This document shows positions 16,729 through 26,391 of a stretch of 64,000 nt of DNA, piece by piece; positions within the stretch are counted from its first letter, which is position 1; each line of letters opens with the position of its first letter. Both the position numbers and the translations under genes were made by a program. Location of the stretch: NCBI GenBank assembly GCA_033764075.1, contig JANRJH010000024.1, positions 62,001 to 126,000 on the forward strand, written 5' to 3'. The DNA is from M3007 sp033764075. GTDB lineage: Bacteria; Bacteroidota; Bacteroidia; Chitinophagales; Saprospiraceae. Below the pieces are notes generated by a model. That model was not told the DNA's origin. It worked only from the letters and a program-made list of their open reading frames with translations, and ran no database searches.

Positions 16729-19700
16729 CTACCGGATCAGCACCATTTTTCCGAAACCGTTTTTGAAATACCCGTCGATGCGGCTGTCCTCCCGCAAAGG
16801 ATAATCGCTGCCATCGGCCTTTTTAGCGATGACCCGGTACAGGTACACGCCATTAGCCAGTTGATCGCCGTATTGGTCCTTGCCGTCCCAGCAAAATTCG
16901 CTTTGGTGCGTTCCGGTTTTGAACTCGCCAAACTCCATTTGCGTCACCTCGCGCACCACGCGGCCGCTCACCGTCATGATCTGAAGGTTGAACCGTGTTG
17001 GGGGTTCATTGCCGGTCATGGTGTACACAAAACAGGTGGAGGTAGAAAACGGGTTGGGGTAGTTCAGGATATTCCCCAGAGAGGCCTGGCTGACCACCGA
17101 GAAACGAATGGCATAATCCAGATCGGCCGAGGGGTTACCGGTGGCATCCCGTCCGTTGACCAGCAGCCGGTAATTGCCGTCGGCGGCAAACTGCGGCCTC
17201 CATTCCAAACGCGCCGTGTTTTTCTTGGGCAGTTGTGCCGGATCGGCCGGGAAGAACGTCACCTCCGGGTCGGCAAAGGCGATCTGCCGAACCGAACCGT
17301 CGGGGTTTTCCAGTTGCAGAAAAAAGGTGCTGGTGTCGTTCAGTGGCAGGTACGGGTTGTCGTCCTTGAGGCTGACGACCACGGTGGGCCGGGGCGAGAT
17401 CAGGTCGCCGTCCAGGATGTGCACGCCGTCAAACGTAACGTCCAGGATTGGATTCCGGTCATCGCGCGACACATAAAAGTCTTTGACCCACACGTTGTTA
17501 TAGTGGTATTGCTCCGGCTGGTCGTTGTCCGGATTCACGTCGATGAGCAGCCGCTGCGCGCCGGGGGCAAGGTTTCGGGTGTCAAACGCCACCTGTGTTT
17601 GCAGGGTGTCGCGACTCAGGAGCGGTAGATATCGCTCGTACACCGACACCTGTTGGTTGGCGCCGTCCTGAATGCGAAAGAGCACCAGCACACTGTCCAT
17701 GTCCGTTGTGGAAATGTTTACAAAGGCCATTCCTGCGTGCATGGTCTCCCCTGTTTGCAGGGTGTCTTTGGGCATGAGCATTCCGGCAGTGGGCGCCAGG
17801 GCGCCTTCCGGAACGGCATCGTACAGGATGCGCAGGTATCGGCTGGGTACGAACGTCCTGTTGGTGGAATCCAACCCGTCGTACCGCAAGCGCAGCCATG
17901 GGAAATCTTTTGCCGAAAAAGCCTGGAGCCCTGTGTCTGTCTCACTGTTGAGCTGCAAGAGCAAGGTGTCCGGGATGTTTTCCCCGCGCACACCGTACAA
18001 GGCCAGGGTTTCGAACTCGTCCGGATCATCGCGTTCTCCGGAGCGCCACAGCAGGCTTTTCCAGTTTTTGGCAGGCCCGATGGGCGGCGTTTCAAAAGCT
18101 CCGGTAGGCCATTTGGCCGCAATGGCGCCGCGGATCTCAAACTGGTCTGCCACGGTGCGCGCCAGTGTATCGACCGGGGTAAAACCCGGGTCGTTTTTCT
18201 TGAAAACAAGCCCGTATGCCCACGGTGCCTTGGTGTAAGCCGGCAACTCGCGCACTTTTTTCGCCCCAACAGATTCAAGCACCTGAAAAAGGTTTTGGCC
18301 GTACACGACGGAATCGGCAGCCCAGGCCCTGGGGTCGTATCCTACAGAATCGGTCGGCCGGTTGAAGGCAAACAATCCGGCCAGGTAACCGTCCGGGATG
18401 TGGTGCTGCAGAAAATTCATGAGCTCCAGGCGCTGCTCCGGCAGCCAGGTGTTGAACCAGTAGTAAAAACGGGGGGACTTTCCCGGGTTCCAGGGACTTT
18501 GCGGTTCATTGGGCACAAACCGGCCGGTAACCGGATCGAGCATGACCACGCCGACGCCCCTGTTGATCCCGCGGATGGTCCAGCCGTAATGCCCGTAAAA
18601 CCCTTCGTAGTAACTGTTTTGAAAACCCATGTACCGCGACGGATCCATGTAAGCGACGCTGAGGCTCAGGTTGGAGACGTTGTCGATGAAGTCAAGCCGA
18701 AGCGCCTGGTCGTCGGCCTTGAGGTTAAACAGGCCGTTGTCGCGATATTGGCCGTAAACCGACTGGTTCCAGCCGTCCGGACTGTCCTGAAGATAAATAA
18801 ACGATCGGGTGCGCCAGGGTACCACGCCGTTGACCAGGCTGTCGCGGGCTGCCCGCCAGTAATATACGGTGTTGTTTTCCCATTGAACCGGCGGGCGCCA
18901 GGTCAGCAGCCCGCCGGACTGCTGGATGGCCGTTTTTTTCTTGAAGGGACTGTCGAACGTAAACGTCGTATCGATCTCCAACAGGTAGCGCTGCACAGGG
19001 GCCGTGAGGCTGAATGTGGTTGCGCCAAGTACCACATCGGGGTCGTTGACGATGGCGTATTCGTCGGGCGCCAGCAATTGTACATCGTTTGAGAAAAAAA
19101 CCACGTCAATGCCTTTTTCCCCGGTAACATCCGACAGTTGGTTGTTTCCCTCGGCTGCGGGCGGCTGTTCTGCGAGCTTGTTTTCCAGATCCAGGTCAAC
19201 GAACAGGCGGTTGATGCCTGCCCTGCTGCCCGTGTTTGGCAACTCGTAGGTGAGTTTCACCCGGTTGGCCGGGGCAGGGATGCTGTCGGAAAGCCGGTCC
19301 AGCACCAGCGCACCACCCGGGAGCCCCTGGGATAATTTCAGGTCAAGGATGCCGGGCACGTGTTCGCCGATGTTGCGCACCTCGAACGACAACCGGTAGC
19401 TATCGGCATCCAGGCTGACGGGATTGGGACTTACCTCGACACTTTGCGGGTCTACCACATAATCCGGTCCGGGATGTGCATACAGGCTAACCGCCGGATC
19501 CCCTTGCAACTGGTATTGGTGGGCGACTGCGGTGAGGCCGTTATAGCTGGATTTCACCATTTCGCCGGTGGCATTTTGCAGGGCGATGCCGATACCCTGG
19601 CCGTAGTCTTCACCGCCGGCGCGTCCGTACAGCGTTTTGCTGTACAGATAGAGCGCATCGATAAAACTGACGTTCACCGTAGCGAAAAAGGCGATGGCGC

Positions 19701-21765
19701 CCCGGTCGCGTGCCAGCACAAACTGCTCGCCCAGGCCTTTTTGCGGGGCGGTGCAGCGCCCGGAAGCGCAGCCGTTTACCATCATGATGGGGTAACGGTT
19801 TTTATTGTTGTACGCATTGACAGAGCCGATGTCAAAGTCGACGGCAAAGGCTGCCGAGTGGCCAAAGATCATCCACAAGGCGACGCCCTCGTTCACCAGG
19901 TCCACCATTTGATCATAAGAAGACAGCTGGATCGGATCATTGGATGTTTTGAAAAAACTGAATGTTTCAGCGCCAAAGCGATTTTGTTCCAGCGTGGAAG
20001 CCAGCTCCGCCGCATAATCCCGGATGACCAACTGTTCTGTGTTAAACCCGCCGCAATTGTGAATAACGCGTTTGCTCCAGCTCTTGCCCTTGATGTCCTG
20101 CGGCTGGGCAGCCAACTCCTGCTCATGGCCTGTAATCTTATCCAGATAATCCTTGATCTCGGAAGGTTTTTCCACCGCAAGACGCCCGACGGCCAGCGCC
20201 GGCCTGTTGAGCGAAGCGCCTTTCATGGTCAGCAGCAAATCGGCGCCAAAAAAACCGAAAGAAGGCACAAAAAAGATGGAATCAGCGAAGGTTGTCTGCT
20301 GGGTGGTCGTTCGGAAAGCTTCATAGGACATGCCTTTGCCGATGATGAGCATGTATGTCGGGTTATCCCAGTTTTTGGTCGTCCAGTGGGCGAAATTCCG
20401 GATGGCGATGTTGTGGTAGCGCACACCATAGGCAAACTGTTCGTACAGTTCATCCACATCGATTATGGTTACACGGTGGCTTCCGCCGGCGGGGCTGCTG
20501 CGATAGTCGGCGTAGGCCTGCACATGATTGGCGCCGTTTTGGGTTGGATCGGAGAGCAACCTGCGGTTGGTAAGGATGATGTAGTCGGCATTGAGGTCCT
20601 TGAACCGGCGAAACTGCACGGCCACCGGAACGGCATTTATGATTGCGGTCTCCGTGGCCACCCACAATTGCCGCTCACCTTGCGCTTCGGGCAGGGCAAA
20701 CCGAGCGGTAGTACCATCCCAGTCACCCTGTATGCGGATGCGGCCCGACAGGTCGTATAATACGGGGCTTGCCCCCCCGGTTTTGAGGCCCGAAAGGGTC
20801 AGATGCCGCCTGCCGGGCGCCGCTGTCAGGGAAAACCGGGCAAAGGGACTGTTCTCGAAATCGGGTTCCCGTGCATAGCGCAGTTGGATGATCGATATTG
20901 CGTTGTTGTCGCCGCTGCCGGTGGCGGAGGATACGCCCACTTTGGTGGTGGGCCTTACGTGCGATATGGGGAGCGAAAACGTCGTATCCACGATCCGCCA
21001 GCCGGAAAAGGAATCCTGGGTGAACAAACTGTCGTTTACCAGAATGCGTTGCCGGTGCTCGCCCAGTTCGCATGCGTAGCGCACCCGTAAAGAAGCCGGT
21101 GGGCCATCCGGTTTAATCTTGCCTACGGTCAAATTCAAAACCCAGTTCCAATTGTAGCCCCTGGAAAACCCCTCTCCGTTGAACCACGAATAGGTGATCT
21201 GAGGCGTGATGCGTCGCTTGATGAAGTTGGTGGCATAAATATTGTCCTGGGTGAACCATACCCAGGGTTCCGGCGCAGGCAAACCGGACAGGTCATTCGG
21301 AACCCCGGCGTACCGGAGGGGGGCGCCCGCCGGCTCCCAGGTCAGATAATAGGCGCAGGTATCGTTGAAGAGGCTGTATTCCGGATTGACCATTTCATTT
21401 TCCGGTTGCTCGAAAAGATGCCTGTCCAGCGCGCTGCGGTTTTTTTCGCCGAAAAATTCGATGTAGTCTCCCGCTCCCAGGCTTCCGGCGCTGCTCACGA
21501 ACAGGGGCTCCTGCACACCATACCGGTAAAGGCGGTAATGATCGGCGGGAATGGCGCCCACCGGCATGCCGGCATCCACCAGGGATTGATAGGTGATTCG
21601 GTAGATGCCGTCTTCCGCTACGTGTATTTTGTAATAGGCACGAGAGGGGTCAATCCACTCATTCCCGTACAGGGTGTCCGTTCCGTTCCACATCTGGGCG
21701 TACAGGCCGGTTTGCACCAGAAAGGCGTACACCACCGGAAGGAAAAATCTGAGCAATTTAAACAT
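16729..21765 (-). CDS. PorU2-like C25 family peptidase, putative type IX secretion sortase
   Basis: The 1678-residue protein has a signal peptide (FKLLRFFLPVVYAFLVQTGLYAQ). Its N-terminal beta region is typical of PorU proteins (YYKIHVAEDGIYRITY). A gingipain-type C25 domain follows, with the likely dyad H636 (IFGHSA) and C666 (VNGCASG); the 30-residue spacing resembles gingipains. Long Ig-like and beta-rich segments come next, and the end is a beta domain with LNYPNPFSTSTCFVYT and GVYLYRVIAKKADG. PorU removes sorting tails from cargo at the outer membrane; the large PorU2 form is seen in Saprospiria. The ATG at 21765 is chosen over an upstream alternative because it starts the signal peptide. 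Confidence 0.82.
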   Translation of the reverse strand: MFKLLRFFLPVVYAFLVQTGLYAQMWNGTDTLYGNEWIDPSRAYYKIHVAEDGIYRITYQSLVDAGMPVGAIPADHYRLYRYGVQEPLFVSSAGSLGAGDYIEFFGEKNRSALDRHLFEQPENEMVNPEYSLFNDTCAYYLTWEPAGAPLRYAGVPNDLSGLPAPEPWVWFTQDNIYATNFIKRRITPQITYSWFNGEGFSRGYNWNWVLNLTVGKIKPDGPPASLRVRYACELGEHRQRILVNDSLFTQDSFSGWRIVDTTFSLPISHVRPTTKVGVSSATGSGDNNAISIIQLRYAREPDFENSPFARFSLTAAPGRRHLTLSGLKTGGASPVLYDLSGRIRIQGDWDGTTARFALPEAQGERQLWVATETAIINAVPVAVQFRRFKDLNADYIILTNRRLLSDPTQNGANHVQAYADYRSSPAGGSHRVTIIDVDELYEQFAYGVRYHNIAIRNFAHWTTKNWDNPTYMLIIGKGMSYEAFRTTTQQTTFADSIFFVPSFGFFGADLLLTMKGASLNRPALAVGRLAVEKPSEIKDYLDKITGHEQELAAQPQDIKGKSWSKRVIHNCGGFNTEQLVIRDYAAELASTLEQNRFGAETFSFFKTSNDPIQLSSYDQMVDLVNEGVALWMIFGHSAAFAVDFDIGSVNAYNNKNRYPIMMVNGCASGRCTAPQKGLGEQFVLARDRGAIAFFATVNVSFIDALYLYSKTLYGRAGGEDYGQGIGIALQNATGEMVKSSYNGLTAVAHQYQLQGDPAVSLYAHPGPDYVVDPQSVEVSPNPVSLDADSYRLSFEVRNIGEHVPGILDLKLSQGLPGGALVLDRLSDSIPAPANRVKLTYELPNTGSRAGINRLFVDLDLENKLAEQPPAAEGNNQLSDVTGEKGIDVVFFSNDVQLLAPDEYAIVNDPDVVLGATTFSLTAPVQRYLLEIDTTFTFDSPFKKKTAIQQSGGLLTWRPPVQWENNTVYYWRAARDSLVNGVVPWRTRSFIYLQDSPDGWNQSVYGQYRDNGLFNLKADDQALRLDFIDNVSNLSLSVAYMDPSRYMGFQNSYYEGFYGHYGWTIRGINRGVGVVMLDPVTGRFVPNEPQSPWNPGKSPRFYYWFNTWLPEQRLELMNFLQHHIPDGYLAGLFAFNRPTDSVGYDPRAWAADSVVYGQNLFQVLESVGAKKVRELPAYTKAPWAYGLVFKKNDPGFTPVDTLARTVADQFEIRGAIAAKWPTGAFETPPIGPAKNWKSLLWRSGERDDPDEFETLALYGVRGENIPDTLLLQLNSETDTGLQAFSAKDFPWLRLRYDGLDSTNRTFVPSRYLRILYDAVPEGALAPTAGMLMPKDTLQTGETMHAGMAFVNISTTDMDSVLVLFRIQDGANQQVSVYERYLPLLSRDTLQTQVAFDTRNLAPGAQRLLIDVNPDNDQPEQYHYNNVWVKDFYVSRDDRNPILDVTFDGVHILDGDLISPRPTVVVSLKDDNPYLPLNDTSTFFLQLENPDGSVRQIAFADPEVTFFPADPAQLPKKNTARLEWRPQFAADGNYRLLVNGRDATGNPSADLDYAIRFSVVSQASLGNILNYPNPFSTSTCFVYTMTGNEPPTRFNLQIMTVSGRVVREVTQMEFGEFKTGTHQSEFCWDGKDQYGDQLANGVYLYRVIAKKADGSDYPLREDSRIDGYFKNGFGKMVLIR

Positions 21766-21789
21766 AATTTGTGCGGTATTTCGGTTGCA

Positions 21790-21797
21790 CAAAGATA
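21790..21797 (-). promoter_or_regulatory. Probable -7 promoter box for the PorU2-like gene
   Basis: On the minus strand TATCTTTG matches the consensus and lies 24 bases before the start at 21765. No convincing -33 TTG is seen. Confidence 0.5.
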
Positions 21798-21831
21798 ACC
21801 CTTTGCCCACCAGTAAACAGGTATTGTCTGT

Positions 21832-22977
21832 ATGACCTTTTTGTTTAGTTCAGGCAAAACAGCGCTTGTGCCGGAGAAAAGCCTGCAGGCTGCACTCGAT
21901 TGGATTCGGGCGAGTTTCCGGGTCACCGGCTTCCGGGGTTCTGCCCACAGCTACATGCCGCTGCTGGGGTGGAAAAGTGCGTACCCGGAGACCAGCGGCT
22001 ATCTGGTGGAAACCCTGATCGATGCCTCCCGATTGCCGGGGCAGGCCGACCTGGCCGCATTGGCGCAGTCTTGCCTGAACTGGTTGTGTGACATTCAGCT
22101 CCCATCAGGCGCTTTCACCGCCCTGACGGTGGAGCACCGGATTTCAAGTGTATTCAACACTTCGCAGGTGTTACTCGGCTTCGCCAAAGGGTTGCAGGAG
22201 CCCGGTTTGGGTAGCGACGAGGAAAAACGTCGCTGGTCGGACGCCGGCGCCAAAGCACTGCAATGGTTGATGGACACTTATGTTCCGGATAAGGGCTGGC
22301 TCACCGGCGCTTATGTTTCCGACCATATCGATCCAAGTTATTACACCCGTGCACTGTGGGGCGTGGCGCGTTTGGCGCAGGTATTGGAGATGGATTCGGC
22401 CCAAGACCTGCTCCGCAACGCGTTGCTCCGGTATGCCGGCCGGATCACGCCGGAAGGAAGCATCCGAAATTGGGGTTTTTGGCCGGACGTGCCCGCCCAT
22501 ACCCATACCATAGCGTACACGCTCGACGGTATGTGGCGAACAGCCGTGTTCCTCCGGGATAAAGTGGTCGAAGCGCAGGCCATTGCGGCAACACAGGCGC
22601 TGCTGGATGCGCGAAAATTGCATGGCCGCACGGCCGGCGCGTATGCAGACGACTGGATGCCCCGGCTGGATTACTACTGTGTCACCGGAAATGCCCAGCT
22701 CAGTTTGCTGGTGGCGGAAATGGGCCAATCGATCGGTCGCCAGGACTGGCACGAAGCGGCCGTGGAAATATTTGGTGAAGTGGCGCAAGCGCAATGCCCC
22801 ACACGCTGGTCGCCCGTTTACGGTGGCATTCCCGGTTCCCTGCCAATCTATGGCCCTTATTTGCGTTTTCGGTATCCGAACTGGGCGGCCAAGTTTTGGG
22901 TTGATGCTTTGTTGACGCTTTTTCCGGAACGGTTTCCCCTCAAACCGGTTTCATCTTCATCCCCGGAACCTTCCTGA
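21832..22977 (+). CDS. Probable alpha/alpha-toroid protein, carbohydrate-related role possible
   Basis: The 381-residue protein lacks a signal peptide. It consists of successive helical hairpins rich in Trp, Tyr and Gly turns (for example GWKSAYPETSGYLVETLID, IQLPSGAF and NWGFWPDVPAHTHTIAYTLDG). This pattern fits the six-hairpin glycosidase/prenyltransferase toroid folds. Related proteins often sit with polysaccharide genes, but no such cluster is next to it. No catalytic residue can be assigned with confidence. Its last 38 bases overlap the 3' end of the convergent gene at 22940. Confidence 0.6.
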   Translation: MTFLFSSGKTALVPEKSLQAALDWIRASFRVTGFRGSAHSYMPLLGWKSAYPETSGYLVETLIDASRLPGQADLAALAQSCLNWLCDIQLPSGAFTALTVEHRISSVFNTSQVLLGFAKGLQEPGLGSDEEKRRWSDAGAKALQWLMDTYVPDKGWLTGAYVSDHIDPSYYTRALWGVARLAQVLEMDSAQDLLRNALLRYAGRITPEGSIRNWGFWPDVPAHTHTIAYTLDGMWRTAVFLRDKVVEAQAIAATQALLDARKLHGRTAGAYADDWMPRLDYYCVTGNAQLSLLVAEMGQSIGRQDWHEAAVEIFGEVAQAQCPTRWSPVYGGIPGSLPIYGPYLRFRYPNWAAKFWVDALLTLFPERFPLKPVSSSSPEPS

Positions 22978-24475
22978 GCATATCCCGCTGCCGGTCGGTG
23001 AGGTAGATGATGGCGTCGACTTCGTCGGATCCGGAAATATTGTAAAAACCGGTGCCCGGGTGCATCTCGGCATTGGCCCGCTGCACCAGCCGCCAGAAGG
23101 CAGGGTCGCAGGAGGTGTCCATCTGCAGCAACATCGCAGAATAATACTTGCCTTTGAGCGTAAAACTGAGATGAGACGGCGCGTCCAGCTCCGGATCGTA
23201 TTCGTCGGAAATGTCCTCAGGCACAAACTTGCCGTGTGAAATCGCTTCCAGTTGCGCCAGCAAGTGGGCATAAGGCGCATCAATCAGTCCTGTTTCCCCG
23301 TCAAAAAAAAGCAGCATGTTGGGAAAAGCGGACAACAGGTCGACATAGTCGGTCAGATCCCCTTGAAAAGCCCATTCGCCGTGGTTGAAAATTTCTTGTG
23401 GGGTCAGGTAGTCAAACAAGCCGGCTCCTGAAAACTGGGCAATGGCCTTGCGCCAATGCTCCGTTCCGTGCACCGGATGAAACGGTTCGTCGCTGATATC
23501 GATGTAAGGTTTCAAAAAAACCGGGTCGTTGCGGCGAAGCACAGCCGCTTGTTTCTCCAGCAGGGCTATGATGCCCCAGCGTCGGCATTGGCTGGCCATG
23601 CGAAACGGCAGCGGCGGCATGCGTACCAGATGCAGCCGGTAAGGTGAATGTTGATCAATCAGGTATTTATTAAAAATTTTGTAATAATTTTTTTCATCAA
23701 TAGACACGATCTGATGCGGATCTGATTCGTGGCGGGCAACCTGGCTGCGCATCCGGTAAAAACCGTCGCCTATGGTCAGTTGGACGCATATGGCGTCGGA
23801 ATGCCCCTGCCCGTCATCAACCCACGACCAGGCAAATTCCTCAAATGCAAGTTCCGGCAAGACTGATGCCGTCTTCCGGTGTAATTCGAGCAGGCCTTCG
23901 TCTGTCGTCATGATTTCCGGCCAAGGGCTTAGCAGCACACTGTTTCTGCACGTCTGCAACAACAAATAATGGTCGATGACGGCTTCTGTCATCATTTCGT
24001 TTCGCCAGTGGGCCACCTGCTCCGGGTCGGCGATCCGGGCGTGCTGCAGTTCATCGAGAAATATCAGCAGTTTTTCGGGTGTGACATACTCACTGTACAA
24101 GGCAACGGCCGAAGCCATACCCAGCAAGTCGGCCTCCGACAGGTCTTTTTCGCGCGTAATCCAGTAAAGCAACGCCTTTTCCTCCTCCCCTGTCAGCAAC
24201 CTGGCCTTACGCAAATGCCCGACAACGCTAGACACATCCGCCATTGCTCCGTTATCGCGCGAGACCAGCGGCTGAAAACCAACCACTTCCATATAGGCGG
24301 TTTTTTGGTTTGCCAGAAATGCCAATATCGTCGATGGTGTCATGGGTTGATACCGTTCTCGCGCGTATTGCTCCAGCAAAGGAAAATCCTGCGCCTGCAT
24401 CAGACCGGATGACAGCAGGGCAGAAAACACCTCAGCCATCCGTTGCGACGTTGGTTCCATCACTTTAGTATTCAT
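22940..24475 (-). CDS. Uncharacterised 511-residue protein
   Basis: The protein has no signal peptide or membrane helix and no motif I recognise. The N-terminal half is helical and rich in Leu and Glu. The second half is mixed alpha/beta and rich in aromatic residues and acidic loops (for example ISDEYDPELDAP). The ATG at 24475 (MNTKVMEP) is preferred to an in-frame TTG nine codons upstream. Its coding quality is good across the whole length, so it is a real gene, possibly lineage-specific. Its 3' end overlaps that of the convergent gene by 38 bases. Confidence 0.7.
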   Translation of the reverse strand: MNTKVMEPTSQRMAEVFSALLSSGLMQAQDFPLLEQYARERYQPMTPSTILAFLANQKTAYMEVVGFQPLVSRDNGAMADVSSVVGHLRKARLLTGEEEKALLYWITREKDLSEADLLGMASAVALYSEYVTPEKLLIFLDELQHARIADPEQVAHWRNEMMTEAVIDHYLLLQTCRNSVLLSPWPEIMTTDEGLLELHRKTASVLPELAFEEFAWSWVDDGQGHSDAICVQLTIGDGFYRMRSQVARHESDPHQIVSIDEKNYYKIFNKYLIDQHSPYRLHLVRMPPLPFRMASQCRRWGIIALLEKQAAVLRRNDPVFLKPYIDISDEPFHPVHGTEHWRKAIAQFSGAGLFDYLTPQEIFNHGEWAFQGDLTDYVDLLSAFPNMLLFFDGETGLIDAPYAHLLAQLEAISHGKFVPEDISDEYDPELDAPSHLSFTLKGKYYSAMLLQMDTSCDPAFWRLVQRANAEMHPGTGFYNISGSDEVDAIIYLTDRQRDMLRKVPGMKMKPV

Positions 24476-24591
24476 AATAGATACAGGTTTTCCACCAGCC
24501 AAAAATCCAAGATTCTTCCTGTGGCGGCAAAAGGGATTGCAAAAGACAATGCAATGTAGGGGTCAAAACCGGAAAATTGCAAATATCAACC

Positions 24592-24631
24592 GGAAAAAAA
24601 ACAAAACTGACCGTTATTTGGCAAAACGGTC
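24592..24631 (-). terminator. Probable intrinsic terminator downstream of ruvB
   Basis: On the minus strand a seven-base stem (GACCGTT / AACGGTC, nine-base loop, 24609-24631) is followed by a T-rich run (GTTTTGTTTTTTTTCC). It lies about 28 bases past the ruvB stop codon at 24659. Confidence 0.6.
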
Positions 24632-24658
24632 ATTTGTCAAATGGCAGCGCGATGGAAA

Positions 24659-25672
24659 TCAGAACAGGGTGCCGTCGGCCGGGCGACCGGGCACGCCCAG
24701 ATGCCGGTATGCTTTTTCGGTTGCAATTCGCCCCCTGGGCGTGCGTTGGAGAAACCCTTCCATAATCAGGAACGGCTCGTGCACTTCCTCAATGGTGCCC
24801 GCCTCTTCGCCCACGGCGGTTGCCAGCGTGGTGAGCCCCACCGGGCCACCCTTAAATTTATGGATGATGGCGCTCAGCAGGCGGTTGTCCATCTCATCCA
24901 GCCCGTATTCATCCACATCCAACGCTTGCAGGGCAAAACTGGCGATCTCCTGGTCAACCAGCCCACTGCCTTTTACCTGGGCAAAATCCCGCACCCTTCT
25001 GAGCAGCGCGTTGGCAATACGGGGTGTTCCGCGGCTGCGGCGGGCAATTTCCACCGCCCCTTCCGGCAAGATGGGTATTTCGAGCAGCGAAGCCGAGCGG
25101 TACAGGATTCGTTCAATGGTGGCGGCGTCGTAGTAATCCAGGTGACAGGATATGCCGAAACGGGCCCGGAGCGGGGCCGTCAGCAGGCCCATGCGTGTGG
25201 TGGCGCCCACGAGCGTGAACGGGTTGAGGGTAATCTGAATACTCCGCGCGTTGGGGCCTGAATCGATCATGATGTCGATTCTGAAATCTTCCATAGCAGA
25301 GTACAGGTATTCCTCCACCACGGTATTCAACCGGTGAATTTCATCGATGAACAACACATCGCCCGGCTCCAGGTTGGTCAGGATACCGGCCAGGTCGCCG
25401 GGTTTTTCCATGACCGGGCCCGAAGACATCTTCATATTGGCCCCCAGTTCATTGGCAATGATGTGCGACAGGGTTGTTTTTCCCAGCCCGGGCGGTCCGT
25501 GCAGCAATACATGGTCGAGCGCTTCACCGCGCTGGCGGGCAGCCTGAATAAAAACGGAGAGGTTGTCAACAAGTTTTTGTTGTCCGCTGAACTCCTCCAG
25601 CAAACGCGGGCGGAGGGCTTTTTCGATTTGCCGGTCTTCGCCTTGCGGATCGTGTGCCAGGGCTTTGGACAA
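24659..25672 (-). CDS. ruvB: Holliday junction branch-migration ATPase RuvB
   Basis: The 337-residue AAA+ protein has Walker A GPPGLGKTT, Walker B LFIDEIHRL, the sensor and arginine-finger stretch GATTRMGLLTAPLRARFG and the C-terminal winged-helix DNA-binding domain. The usual N-terminus LRPRLLEEFSGQ is present. RuvB drives branch migration of Holliday junctions together with RuvA. The reading frame opens with TTG at 25672, because no in-frame ATG or GTG exists between the upstream stop and the conserved region. ruvA and ruvC are not adjacent. Confidence 0.95.
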   Translation of the reverse strand: MSKALAHDPQGEDRQIEKALRPRLLEEFSGQQKLVDNLSVFIQAARQRGEALDHVLLHGPPGLGKTTLSHIIANELGANMKMSSGPVMEKPGDLAGILTNLEPGDVLFIDEIHRLNTVVEEYLYSAMEDFRIDIMIDSGPNARSIQITLNPFTLVGATTRMGLLTAPLRARFGISCHLDYYDAATIERILYRSASLLEIPILPEGAVEIARRSRGTPRIANALLRRVRDFAQVKGSGLVDQEIASFALQALDVDEYGLDEMDNRLLSAIIHKFKGGPVGLTTLATAVGEEAGTIEEVHEPFLIMEGFLQRTPRGRIATEKAYRHLGVPGRPADGTLF

Positions 25673-25825
25673 AATAGTTGACGAAGTTTAGGACGTTGCG
25701 ACCATCACAACGTCATCGGCAATCCAGTCTGGAAGTAACATCGTTTGCATAATGTTGTATTAGACGAAGGACGGCCGGTTTTATTACATGCGAAAGGTAA
25801 AAAAAATTTGTGCAAATATACAAAT

Positions 25826-26335
25826 TTATTCGTTGAGCCGCACCACCTCCGAATCATCTGTACAATTCATGTACAATTCGTCCACGGGTTGCTTCAACAC
25901 CGGGTGCTCCAGTTCGGGATCAATCTCCATCAGGGGCACCAGCACAAAAGCCCGCTTGTGCAACTCGGGATGCGGGATTTCCAGCCCTTTGTCGCGTATA
26001 ATGCGGCGGCCATAGAACAGGATGTCCACGTCAATAACCCGTGGACCCCATTTTTCTGCGCGCTCGCGTCCCATTTCTTTTTCAATCTTGGCGATCGACA
26101 AGAGCAATCCCCTGGGGTCTTGCGTCGTGTTGGCCATCACCACCATATTTAGAAACGGCGGCTGCTCGGGTTGCCCCCAGGGCTGCGTTTCATAAACGCT
26201 GCTCCGTTTGGCAATTTTTCCGATATATTTATCAATGAATGACTGGGCTTTTTTCAGTGACGCCAGGCGATCCCCGATATTGGCGCCAAGCCCCAGGTAA
26301 ACATTGATGTACCGTTTGTGCGTGTGAATCTGCAT
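25826..26335 (-). CDS. folK: 7,8-dihydro-6-hydroxymethylpterin pyrophosphokinase (FolK)
   Basis: The 169-residue protein shows the HPPK signature: GLGANIGDR near the N-terminus, VYETQPWGQPEQPPFLNMV, and the WGPRVIDVDILFYG magnesium/ATP-binding motif. It transfers pyrophosphate from ATP to the pterin in folate synthesis. It is monofunctional, without FolB or FolP fused. A good promoter lies just upstream at 26355-26385, back to back with that of the lipoprotein gene. The 153-base gap toward ruvB contains only a seven-base-stem inverted repeat (25692-25714) of uncertain meaning. Confidence 0.94.
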   Translation of the reverse strand: MQIHTHKRYINVYLGLGANIGDRLASLKKAQSFIDKYIGKIAKRSSVYETQPWGQPEQPPFLNMVVMANTTQDPRGLLLSIAKIEKEMGRERAEKWGPRVIDVDILFYGRRIIRDKGLEIPHPELHKRAFVLVPLMEIDPELEHPVLKQPVDELYMNCTDDSEVVRLNE

Positions 26336-26354
26336 GTGTATTTAAAAAGGATGG

Positions 26355-26385
26355 CAAAGATAACACTATTCGGGTTCACTGGCAA
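26355..26385 (-). promoter_or_regulatory. Promoter for folK
   Basis: On the minus strand a TTG -33 element (26383-26385) is followed after 20 bases by the -7 box TATCTTTG (26355-26362), 19 bases before the folK start. It is back to back with the promoter box at 26392. Confidence 0.65.
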
Positions 26386-26391
26386 ATGCAT

